A stretch of 64,000 bases of DNA. Origin: Dermatophagoides farinae. Lineage: Eukaryota > Arthropoda > Arachnida > Sarcoptiformes > Pyroglyphidae. The notes below the pieces were generated by a model. The model was not told the origin of the DNA. It did not search any database and saw only the letters and a program-made list of their open reading frames with translations. Shown piece by piece: positions 36,101 through 48,100 of this stretch; position 1 is the first letter of the stretch; each line of letters begins with the position of its first letter. Both the position numbers and the translations under genes were made by a program. The stretch lies in assembly GCF_024713945.1 (NCBI RefSeq), contig NC_134683.1, forward strand, positions 3,907,501 to 3,971,500. Reading direction: 5' to 3'.

Positions 36101-39100
36101 TCATTGTCACAACATCAACGGTATGTTCAATGTCCGGTTGAATTTCATCTTCTGGTCGTTGTTCATCGATATCGAATGTTTTCAAATCAATTGTTTCTTC
36201 CGTCGTTGTAACAGCATCTTTTTCTTCAGGCTGTTGTAATTCTTCTGTTGGTTTCTGGTGAAGAATTTCCTTTTCTTTTGGTTTTAATTTTTTCACACCT
36301 TTTTTCTTTTCTTTAGTTATTTCTTCGGTCGTAATTTCTATGTCTTCAATTTCATCTGCATCTTTTTCAGCTGGATATTCTTCCATAGTGACGGTTGTTT
36401 CCTTTTCGTCTTCAGGTTGTTCATCTTCGGTTACTTTTTTCGATATAATTTCTGGCTCTAATTTTTCCGCCATTACATCGGCTGGTTTCTTATCTTTTTT
36501 CAATTTTTTCGGTGTTTTTGTGATTTCTTCAGTTTCTTCTTCAGGACTAGATTCCCTTTTGATTGGCTGATCTTCTTCTTCTTCAGCCAATAACAATGAA
36601 TCTGGTTTTGATTTACGTCTTTTAACTTTTTTCGATGGTTTTTTTGGTTTTCCTTCTTCGGGTTTTTCTTCAATCTCCTCTTCAGGTTTCAATTCTTCAC
36701 CAAGAAATTCTATAATCTCTTCGGTTATTGTAATTTCAGTTTCTTCTTCAAATTCTGTTTCTTCTTCAAATTCTGTTTCTTCTTTTGGTTGTTCCAATTC
36801 TGATTTCGATTCGCGACGTTTAGTTTTCTTTTTCACAGTCTTTTTCACTGTTTCAACATCCACTGTTGATTCAACAGCATCGGGTTTGATTTCATCTTCT
36901 GGTTTTTCATCTAAGATATCTTCTTTTGGTTTCATTTCAATTTGTTCTTCGGTGACAACCGAAATCGGTTCCTTTGGTTGTTCTTCAGTAACATCATCTG
37001 GTTTCGATTTACGTCGAATTACTTTTTTCTTTGATGGTTTCTTTAGTTTACCTTCTTCAGGTTTCCCTTCTGGAATTTCTTCTTCTGGTTTTTGTTCTTC
37101 ATCTGGAAGTTCAATAACTTCTTCAGTGACTGTAATTTGTGTTTCTTCCGTAATTTCTTTATCTTCTTCACCTTCCTGTAGTTTGGTTGCTGAATCTTTA
37201 GGTTTCGACTTTTTAATCGTTTTCTTTGTTGTTTCAACATCCACTTTGGTTTGTTCAAGTTCTGGTTGGATTTCTTCTTCTGGTTTTTGTTCTTCGACAA
37301 ATTCGTCTTTTGGTTTCAATTCGATTAATTCTTCAGTGACAATTGGTTGTTTTTCTTCTTCATCAACGACATCTGGCTTCGATTTTCGTCGAATCACTTT
37401 TTTCTTTGATGGTTTTTTCGGCTTACCTTCTTCTTCTGGTTTTTCTTCATCTTCCGCCATCTTTTCCACGGGTTTTTCTTCTTCAGGTTTCTGCTGTTCT
37501 TCACCAGGAAGTTCAATAACTTCTTCAGTGACTGTAACTTGTGTTTCTTCAATGATTTCTTTATCTTCTTCACTTTCCTGTAATTTGGTTGCTGAATCTT
37601 TTCGTTTAGACTTTTTCACTGTCTTTTTTGTTGTTTCATCATCCACTATGGCTTCTATTTCCGGTCGCGTTTCATCTTCTTGCTTTTCTTCATCAAAAAG
37701 CTCATCTTTTGGTTTCAATTCAATCAATTCTTCGGTCATGACTGGTTTTTTACTTTCATCCATCTTTTCTTCAGCGACATCTGGTTTCGATTTACGTCGA
37801 ATTACTTTTTTCTTTGATGGTTTTTTTGGTTTACCTTCTTCAGGTTTTTCTTCTGGAATCTCTTCTTCTGGTTTTTGTTCTTCACCAGGAAGTTCGATTA
37901 TTTCTTCCGATACAGTAACTTGTGTATCTTCAGTTACTTCTTTATCTTCTTCACCTTCCTGTAGTTCGGTCACTGAATCTTTTCGTTTTGATTTTTTCAC
38001 AGTCTTTTTCACTGTTTCAACATCTATTTTAGACTCATCAAGTTCTGGTTTGATTTCATCTTCTGGTTTTTCTTCTACGATTTCGTCTTTTGGTTTCAAT
38101 TCGATTAATTCTTCAGTTAAAATTGGTTTCTCTGGTTGTTCTTCGGTAACATCATCTGGTTTCGATTTACGACGAATTACTTTCTTTGAAGGCTTCTTCT
38201 TTGTTTTTCCTTTTTCTTCTGGTTTTTCTTCAGTTTTATCTTCTTCTGGTTTCTTTTCTTCATCAGGTAATTCGATAATTTCTTCAGTTACTGTAATTTG
38301 TGTTTCTTCCGTAATTTCTTTATCTTCTTCTGTTTCCTGTGGTTTTGTTACTGAATCTTTTTGTTTCGATTTTTTCACAGTCTTTTTGACTGTTTCAACA
38401 TCTATTTTAGATTCATCAAGTTCTGGTTGAATTTCATCTTCAGGTTTTTGTTCTTCAAAAAGTTCGTCTTTTGGTTTCAAGTCAATCAATTCTTCGGTAA
38501 CCACTGGTTTTTCTGGTTGTTCTTCAGTAATTTCTGGTTTGGATTTTCGTCTGATGACTTTTTTCTTTGAAGGTTTTTTCGGTTTACCTTCTTCGGGTTT
38601 CTCTTCTGGAATTTCTTTCCCTGGTTTTTGCACTTCATCAGGAAGTTCGATTATTTCTTCAGTAAATGTGACTTTTGTTTCTTCAATAATTTCTTTTTCC
38701 TCGGCTTCCTGTAATTCTGCTGTTGGTTCTTTTGGTTTTGTTAATTTTTTAACCAATTTTTTCTTGGTTTCAACGCCAACTTCGGATTCAATATCAGGTT
38801 GTATCTCTTCTTCAGGAGCTTGTTCCTCGAGAATTTCATCGGTTGGTTTCAAGGCAATCACTTCTTCTGTTGTGACTTTTGTCTCCTCTTCGGGTTTAAT
38901 TTCCAAGGCATCTGGTTTAGATTTTCGTCTGATGACTTTTTTCTTTTTCGGTTTTTCTTTATCTTCATCTGGTTTAGTTTCATCTTCTGGTTTTTCGACT
39001 TCTTCATCTGGTAATTCGATGATTTCCTCAGTCACAATGACTGTAGTTTCTTCGGTTATTTCTTTTTCATCGGCATCATGCAATTCAGCTGTTGGTTCTT

Positions 39101-42100
39101 TTGGTTTAGTCAATTTTTTCTTTGTTTCAACTCCAACTTCGGATTCAATATCAGGTTGAATTTCATCTTCTAGAGCTTTTTCTTCCAAAATTTCATCTGA
39201 TGGTTTCAAGTCAATCATTTCTTCAGTGATTGCTTTTTCATCATCCTCAGTAGGTTTTTTGTGTTTCAATTTTTTCGGTTTTTTAGATTTTGTATCTTCT
39301 TCGTGCATTTCGTCTTTTTCTTCTGGTTTCTTTTCTTCTTCTTCGTCTTCAACTTTGATTTTGGATTTTTTAACCTTTTTGAGGACAGTCTTTTTGCCTT
39401 CTGGTGTTTCAATCTCCTCTATTGATTCCGTGATTTCTTCTGGTTTATCTTCTTCTTCAACGAGTTCAATTTTATCAGTGATTGGTGTGGCTTCATCAGT
39501 TTTCTTTGTCTTTTTCACTTTTTTGACAACTTTCTTTTTACCTTCTGGTGTATCGATTTCTTGAACAGTTTCAATGATTTCCGTTGTTTCACTTTCACTG
39601 GGCTGTTCAGGTATAACTTCTTCATCTTTCTCTTCTTTAGGTTTTTTGTCTTTTTTGACTTTTCGGATAACTTTTTCAGGTTTGTCATACTGATCGAGTA
39701 TGATTTCATCTTCTGGTTCTTCTTTATACTCGATCGGTTGTTGATCTTCAGGCTTTTTGATTTTCTTGATTTTGTGCGCTTTTTTCTTCTTGCCTTCGAT
39801 TATTTCAACTGTTGGAATTGATTCAATAACTTCATAAATTTCGATCACTTCAATCACTTGTTCTACGATCTGTTTCTTTACTTTTTTCTTCTTTTTTGGC
39901 TTTTCTTCATCTTTATCTGGTTTAGTTTCAACTTCTTCATCAGGAATTTCGATGATTTCTTCAGTCACCGTGATTGTTGTTTCTTCTGTAATTTCTTTTT
40001 GTTCGGGTTCTTCCTGTAAATCAGTTGTTGGTTCTTTTGGTTTCGTTAATTTTTTAACCAATTTTTTCTTGGTTTCTACGCCAACTTCGGATTCAATGTC
40101 AGGTTGAATTTCATCTTCTGGAGCTTGTTCCTCGAGAATTTCATCTGTTGGTTTCAAGGCAATCATTTCTTCAGTGATTGCTTTTTCTTCATCCTCAGTA
40201 GGTGTTTTGGGTTTCAACTTTTTCGGTTTTTTAGGTTTTGTTTCTTCTTCTGGTTTCTTTTCTTCTTCGTCGTCTTCAACTTTGATTTTGGATTTTTTAA
40301 CCTTTTTGAGGACAGTCTTTTTGCCTTCTGGTGTTTCAAACTCTTCTATTGATTCGGTGATTACTTCTGACTTATCTTCTTCTTCAACGGGCTTTATTTC
40401 ATCACTAGTTGTTGTTTCTTTGGTTTTCTTTACCTTTTTGACAACTTTTTTCTTTCCTTCCGGAGTCTCAATCTCTTGGATCGTTTCAATCAGCTGCTCC
40501 GTTGTTTCAGTTTCAGTCAGCTGCTCTGGTTTTTCCTCTTTAGGTTTTTTGTCTTTTTTGACTTTTCGAATAACTTTTTCAGGTTTGTCATACTGATCGA
40601 GTATGATTTGATCTTCTGGTTCTTCTTTATATTCAATCGGTTCAATGGCTTCTGGTTTTTTAATTTTCTTGATTTTATGAACCTTTTTCTTTTGGCCATC
40701 AACTTGTTCAATTGCTGGAATTGATTCAACTACTTCATAGATTTCGATCACTTCAATCACTTGTTCTGTGATTTGTTTCTTTACTTTTTTCTTCTTTTTT
40801 GGTTTATCTTCATCGGTTTTCGTTTCATCTTCTGGTTTTTCGACTTCTTCATCTGGTAATTCGATGATTTCTTCAGTCACAATGACTGTAGTTTCTTCGG
40901 TTATTTCTTTTTCATCAGCTTCATGTAAATCAGCTGATGGTTCTTTTGGCTTAGTCAATTTTTTAACCAATTTTTTCTTGGTTTCAACGCCAACTTCTGA
41001 TTCAATATCAGGTTGTATCTCTTCTTCAGGAGCTTGTTCCTCAAGAATTTCATCGGTTGATTTCAAGGCAATCACTTCTTCAGTGATGACTTTATCCTCA
41101 TCTTCTGGTTTTTCCGTTGGTTTTTTAGGTTTCAATTTCTTTGTTTTCTTTGGTTTTTCTTCTACCAATTGTTCATCAATTTCAGGCTTGGTTTCGTCTT
41201 CAGGTTTTATAGGTTCGTCTTTTCCTTCAATTACATTCTCCTCTTCTTTTTCAGGTTTATCTTCCTCTTCGACAACTTCATCTCCAGTTTTAGTTTCACC
41301 TTTCACAATATCATCTTGTCGTTTTGGTTTTATTTTTTTGAAGCCTTTCTTTTTCTCTTTAGTTATTTCTTCACTAGTGATTTCAATGTCAACCAATTCG
41401 GTTTTTTCAATTTCACCAGGTTCTTCGGTCGTTTCTTCAGGTGAAGCTTTTTCAAATGTTTCGGTTTCATCGATTTCTTTAGTTTCAACTTCAGGCTGTA
41501 ATTCTTCTGTTTCATCTTCAGGTTTCTTATCTTTTTTGGTTTTCTTCGTTGGTCTTTTTTCATCTTTCAATTTATCCACAACTTTTTCTTCCTCTGCCAT
41601 TTCTGAAGGTTTTTCTAGTTTCTCTTCTTCCATCACATCTGGTTTAGATTTTCGTCTGATGACTTTTTTCTTTTTCGGTTTATCTTCTACTGGTTTTGTT
41701 TCGTCTTCTGGTTTTTCTTCTTCTTCATCTGGTAGTTCGATGATTTCCTCGGTGACAGTGACTGTTCTTTCTTCGGTTATTTCTTTTTCATCGACTTCTT
41801 GCAATTCAAATTTTTGTTCTTTTGGTTTAGTCAATTTTTTCACCAATTTTTTCTTGGTTTCAACGCCAACTTCGGATTCAATATCAGGTTGTATCTCTTC
41901 TTCAGGAGCTTGTTCCTCGAGAATTTCATCGGTTGGTTTCAAGGCAATCATTTTTTCAGTGGTTTCTTTTTCATCATCCTCAGTAGGTTTTTTGGGTTTT
42001 ATTGTTTTTGGCTTTTTCGCCTTTGTTTTTTCTTCTGGTTTCATTTCTTCTTCTTCTTCAACTTTGATTTTAGATTTCTTCACCTTTTTGATTACAGTCT

Positions 42101-45100
42101 TTTTACCTTCTGGTGTTTCAATCTCCTCTATTGATTCCGTGATTTCTTCTGGTTTATCTTCTTCAACGAGTTCAATTTTATCAGTAATTGGAGTGGTTTC
42201 ATCAGTTTTCTTTGTCTTTTTCACTTTTTTGACAACTTTCTTTTTACCTTCTGGTGTGTCGATTTCTTGAACAGTTTCAATGATCTCCGTTGTTTCAGTG
42301 ATTTCACTTTCACTGGGCTGTTCTGGTTTAACTTCTTCATCTAGCTCTTCTTTAGGTTTTTTATCTTTTTTGACTTTTCGGATAACCTTTTCTGGTTTAT
42401 CTTCTGAATCCAGAATTATCTGGTCTTCTGGTTCTTCTTTGTACTCGATCGGTTGTTGGTCTTCAGGCTTTTTGATTTTCTTGATTTTGTGCACTTTTTT
42501 CTTCTTTCCTTCGATTAGTTCAACTGTTGGAATTGATTCAACTACTTCATAGATTTCGATCACTTCAATCACTTGTTCTGTGATTTGTTTCTTTACTTTT
42601 TTCTTCTTTTTTGGCTTTTCTTCATCTTTATCTGGTTTAGTTTCAACTTCTTCATCTGGAAGTTCAATAATTTCTTCAGTCACAGTGACTGTTGTTTCTT
42701 CGGTTATTTCTTTTTCCCCGGCTTCCTGTAATTCTGCTGTTGGTTCTTTTGGTTTAGTCAATTTTTTAACCAATTTTTTCTTTGTTTCAACGCCAACTTC
42801 GGATTCAATGTCAGGCTGAATTTCATCTTCTGGAGCTTTTTCTTCCAAAATTTCATCGGTTGGCTTTATAGAAATCACTTCTTCTGTTGTGACTTTTGTC
42901 TCCTCTTTGGGTTTAGTTTCCAAAGCATCTGGTTTAGATTTTCGTCTGATGACTTTTTTCTTTTTTGGCTTTTCTTTATCTTCAACTGGTTTTGTTTCAT
43001 CTTCCGGTTTTTGTTCTTCATCAGGAAGTTCGATGATTTCTTCAGTCACTGTTACTGTTGTTTCTTCGGTTATTTCTTTTTCATCGGCATCCTGCAATTC
43101 AGCTGTTGATGCTTTTGGTTTCGTTAATTTTTTAACCAATTTTTTCTTTGTTTCAACACCTACTTCGGATTCAATGCCGGGCTGAATTTCATCTTCTGGA
43201 GCTTGTTGCTCGAGAATTTCATCTGTTGGTTTCAAGGCAATCAATTCTTCAGTGATGATTTTTGTCTCATCATCGGGTTTAGTTTCCAATGCATCTGGTT
43301 TGGATTTTCGTCTGATGACTTTTTTCTTTGAAGGTTTTTTCGGTTTACCTTCTTCGGGTTTCTCTTCTGGAATTTCTTCTTCTGGTTTTTGCTCTTCATC
43401 AGGAAGTTCGATGATTTCCTCGGTGACAGTGACTGTTGTTTCTTCGGTTATTTCTTTTTCATCGGCATCCTGCAATTCAGCTGTTGGTGCTTTTGGTTTC
43501 GTTAATTTTTTAACCAATTTTTTCTTGGTTTCAACACCTACTTCGGATTCAATGTCAGGTTGAATTTCATCTTCTGGAGCTTGTTCCTCGAGAATTTCAT
43601 CTGTTGGTTTCAAGTCAATCATTTCTTCAGTGATTGCTTTTTCATCATCCTCAGTATGTGTTTTGGATTTAAACTTTTTCGGTTTTTTATGTTTCATTTC
43701 TTCTTTTTCTTCAATTTGGATTTTGGATTTTTTAACCTTTTTGAGGACAGTCTTTTTACCTTCTGGTGTTTCAATCTCTTCGATCGTTTCGACAACTTCT
43801 GGTTCATCTTTTTCAACAGATTTTTCATCTTCCATTGGTTTCATCTCTTCAGTTTTCTTTGTCTTTTTGACTTTTTTGACAACTTTCTTTTTACCTTCTG
43901 GTGTATCGATTTCTTGAACAGTTTCAATGATTTCCGTTGTTTCACTTTCACTGGGCTGTTCAGGTATAACTTCTTCATCTTTCTCTTCTTTAGGTTTTTT
44001 GTCTTTTTTGACTTTTCGGATAACCTTTTCTGGTTTATCTTCTGCATCCAGAATCACTTGATCTTCTGGTTCTTCTTTATACTCGATCGGTTGTTGATCT
44101 TCAGGCTTTTTGATTTTTTTGATTTTGTGCACCTTTTTCTTCTTGCCTTCGATTATTTCAACTGTTGGAATTGATTCAACAACTTCATAGATTTCAATCA
44201 CTTCAATCACTTGCTCTGTGATTTGTTTCTTTACTTTTTTCTTCTTTTTTGGCTTTTCTTCATCTTTATCTGGTTTAGTTTCAGCATCTTCATCTGGTAG
44301 TTCGATGATTTCTTCAGTCACAGTGACTGTCGTTTCTTCGGTTATTTCTTTTTCATCGGCATCCTGCAATTCAGCTGTTGGTTCTTTTGGTTTCGTTAAT
44401 TTTTTAACCAATTTTTTCTTTGTTTCAACTCCAACTTCGGATTCGATGTCAGGTTGTATCTCTTCTTCAGGAGCTTGTTCCTCAAGAATTTCATCGGTTG
44501 GTTTCAAGGCAATCACTTCTTCTGTTGTGACTTTTGTCTCCTCTTCGGGTTTAGCTTCCAAAGCATCTTGTTTAGATTTTCGTCTGATGACTTTTTTCTT
44601 TGAAGGTTTTTTTGGTTTACCTTCTTCGGGTTTCTCTTCTGGAATTTCTTCCTCTGGTTTTTGCTTTTCATCGGGAAATTCGATGATTTCCTCAGTCACA
44701 GTGACTATAGTTTCTTCGGTTATTTCTTTTTCCTCAGCTTCATGTAAATCAGCTGTTGGTTCTTTTGGTTTTGTTAATTTTTTAACCAATTTTTTCTTGG
44801 TTTCAACGCCAACTTCGGATTCAATATCAGGTTGTATCTCTTCTTCAGGAGCTTGTTCCTCGAGAATTTCATCGGTTGGTTTCAAGGCAATCAATTCTTC
44901 AGTGATGATTTTCGTCTCTTCATCGGTTGGTTTAGTTTCCAATGCATCTGGTTTGGATTTTCGTCTGATGACTTTTTTCTTTTTCGGTTTTTCTTTTTCA
45001 TCGTGTGGCCTATCATCATCAATAGGCTTTTCATCATCTTCCCGTTTTTCTGGCTGTTCATCCGATGGCAATTCAATAATTTCTTCAAAAATTTCTGTTT

Positions 45101-48100
45101 TCACCTCTTCTGTCACTTCTTTTTGATCAAATCCATCTAATTCGGTAACAAATTGTTCTTTTGGTTTCATTTTCTTTATCACTTTCTTTTTTGTTTCAAC
45201 ATCAATTTCAGATTCAATATCTGGATGAATTTCATCTTCAATCGTTGTCTGCTTTTCTTCTTGTAATGGTAAATCATCCGTTGGTTTTAATTCAATCAAA
45301 TCTTCAGTGGTAACAAATTTCGGCTTTTCTTCATCATCATCGAGTGTTGATTTTCGTCTTAAAACTTTTTTCATTTTCTTTGATTTTTTAATTTTTGTCG
45401 TTTCCGTTGGTTGATCTTCGATCAATTCCTCGCCCAGTGATTCCAATTCTTCACCCAATGATTTTAGTTGATCATCATCTTCACTGATTAATTCAATTTT
45501 TCCCGACATATCCAATCGTGATAAATCATCATCATCACCTTCAGTGAAATCTTTGATTTCTAAATCATCCAATTCAATCTGAATTTTTATATCACGTTCC
45601 TCTTGAAACAATGATACAACTGGTTTCATTGGTTTTTTCATTGGTTGCTGTTCGTTTTGATCTTCATCTTGTGATGTAACATTGATCTCTTCAATGGTTA
45701 TCGATGGTTCACGTTTATCTTTTTTAGGTTTTTTCACTTTTTTCTTTGTCGGTTGTTTTTCTTCATCTTCTTTGGTTTCCGGTTTGGTTAGATCATCATC
45801 GAATACTTCAGTGGCTTGACATAATTCATCTGGAATTTTGAATGGTTTACATGTTTCAAATACAAATGTTTCTTCCGTTATTACAGATTGTGTTTCACGA
45901 TGTTCTTCAATTGTTGATGGTTTATCGATCTTTTCAAATTCATCATCCGCTGTAAATTCTTCCAACATTTGATATGTTTCATATAACGGTGTTTCCGTAA
46001 CGGTTGCATAACATTGACTCAGTTGTAATTTGATATTCGTACGACATTCAATTGGACACGTGGATTGTTTCATTTCATCCAATAATGATTGATCAATATT
46101 ATGATCATCAATCATATGCTGTTCAAATCTGGACAATTGTTCACCAGACAATTCTAATGGAATTATGTAATCCTTGGTTTTATCAAATGCAATCACTGGT
46201 GTTACAAGATTCAATTTGATGGATATTTCTTTTGGTTTTTCTTCAGCTGATTCTGGTTGTTTTTCTTGTTGTTTATCTGGCTGCTTTCCATCATCACCAT
46301 CATCACCATCGATTTTTTTCAAAACTTTTGTAAAATTTTCAAACGTTATATCATACACTGTTTGTTCGGTTATTTTCTCTGGCACCGTACTGATTGTTGT
46401 TGTTGTTGATTTTCGATTAAATGGTTCAGCAAAACAACATTCATTCAATATGATTGATTTTAAATCTTTACATTCAGCTTCATATAATAATGGCTGTACG
46501 GATTCAAGTTTTTCATCTTCAATTGGTGATATTCGTAATTCATTTGGTGATATGAATGAAGCTGCAAAAAAAAAATTCAGAAAAAAATTTCATCAAAATT
46601 CAAATTCCTATACCTGGTGTTTCTTCTTCCAAAGGTTTCGATTCTTCTTCTTTTGGTTGTTTCGATTTTTTGATTTTCTTTCCAACTTTCTGCTGTTTTA
46701 CTTTTTCTTCTTCCATCACCATCATCTCTGGTTCAATCGTTATGAATTGTACTGGAATCTCTTCTTCTTGTTCGCCAACGACAATAGTTTGTTGTTGAAG
46801 TTCTGTTGGAAAAAAACCAAAAAAAAAGCGGATGTTAGCAACGTGTCTACTAATCAAGCATATCAACACTCTCAACCACACACATAATTCATAAGTTTTT
46901 TTTTCATAAAATGAAAATGACCGAGATTGGTTTTTAAATAGTGAACGGACGGGTGTGAAAAAAAAGAAACAAGATAAAAAATGATTAAAAAAATATAGAA
47001 AAAAATTGAACGAATTTTTGATAAAAATTTTTTTTCATAATTTCATAAATACCGGATTTAAAAAAACACTGGTTGCTTTCAAAAAAAGCGTTTTCCATTT
47101 TTTCTTTTTTTTTGCGCATAAACAACAACATTTTCAGATGACAATAAATAAAAATTTATATATGAAAAAGCAAAAATCAATGGCAGCGAAAAAAAATTGA
47201 ATATTTGACTGTGATGAATTTTTTTTTTCTTTTGCTGTTGTTGATTTTCCATTATTTTTACTATTGAAAGCCAAAATAATTTCCTAAATGAAAAAAAAAA
47301 CAAAACAAAACAAAATTACACTACCTTGTTTTGTGGCTGTTGTTGTTGTTGTTGTTGATGTTTCATTGTCGTTTGGTTTTTCCAAAATTTGTATCATATC
47401 GATTTTTTTATCATCTTTGTCTTTGATGATTTTTGGTTTGTTGTCTTCATCAACATTATCATCATCATCATCATCTTCATAAGATTTCGGTAATTGTTCC
47501 GGTTCTATTTCCGGTTTAGATTTTCTTCGAATTATTCGTTTCTTCTTTTTCGATTTCTGTGTAGAATCATCCACATTATCATCATCATCATCATCAACTT
47601 TAAATGTTTTTGTTTGATCGTCAGATTTGGCTTCAATTATTTCCTCATCAGGCTGCTGTTGTTGTTGTTCGTCTTCATTCGGTTTAGCTTTATCATCAGT
47701 TGGTTGCATGCCAACCATTGTCATTGAAGTTATTTCATCCTTGACCAATTTTTCTTCATCTGGTTCAGTAGTGGCAGCAGCAGCAGCAGCAAATTCTTTT
47801 GGCTTCTTTTTTGTCTTTTTAATGATTTTCTTTGTGATAATTTTTCCTTTGTTTTTGATATTTTCTTCACTTGGTTTTTGTTCACCAAGAATGCCATCTT
47901 GAATTGTTTTGTCATCATCATCATCATCATCATCATCATAATGATCGCTGCTGTCGATCATAACTTCAATTGATTCAATTGTAATATCTGGATGTTTGCC
48001 AATTTCATCATCGCCATCATCAATTTTTGGCATTTTATCATCACTAGATTCTTTACTTTTTTGATCATTTGATGATGGTTTAATTTTTCGTAATTTTTTC

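Larger units (their letters stand above)
28560..38600 (-). repeat. Tandem array of about 126-residue RRKS modules
   Basis: About 24 modules of 370-400 nt (a few up to about 520) follow one another. Each has, in order: KKPSKK(V)IRRKSKPD, a TEELI(D/E)LKPKDE step, DEIQPELDESKIDVET, a basic KKTVKKSKR(K/R)(D/E)S stretch, EITEETQVTVTEEIIELP, and an acidic EEQKPEEE run. RRKS cores fall near 38540, 38163, 37790, 37380, 37005, 36610, 35885, 35490, 35090, 34710, 34335, 33960, 33590, 33185, 32815, 32415, 31895, 31440, 30605, 30210, 29705, 29250 and 28820. Many units are also very similar at DNA level, so the array looks recently expanded. Probable role: elastic spring. Confidence 0.85.

Noticed and set aside
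28560-45350. CRISPR-like or satellite interpretation of the regular 370-400 nt periodicity
   Set aside because: The repeats keep a protein frame for many kilobases with codon-level variation; there are no conserved short repeats separated by unrelated spacers.
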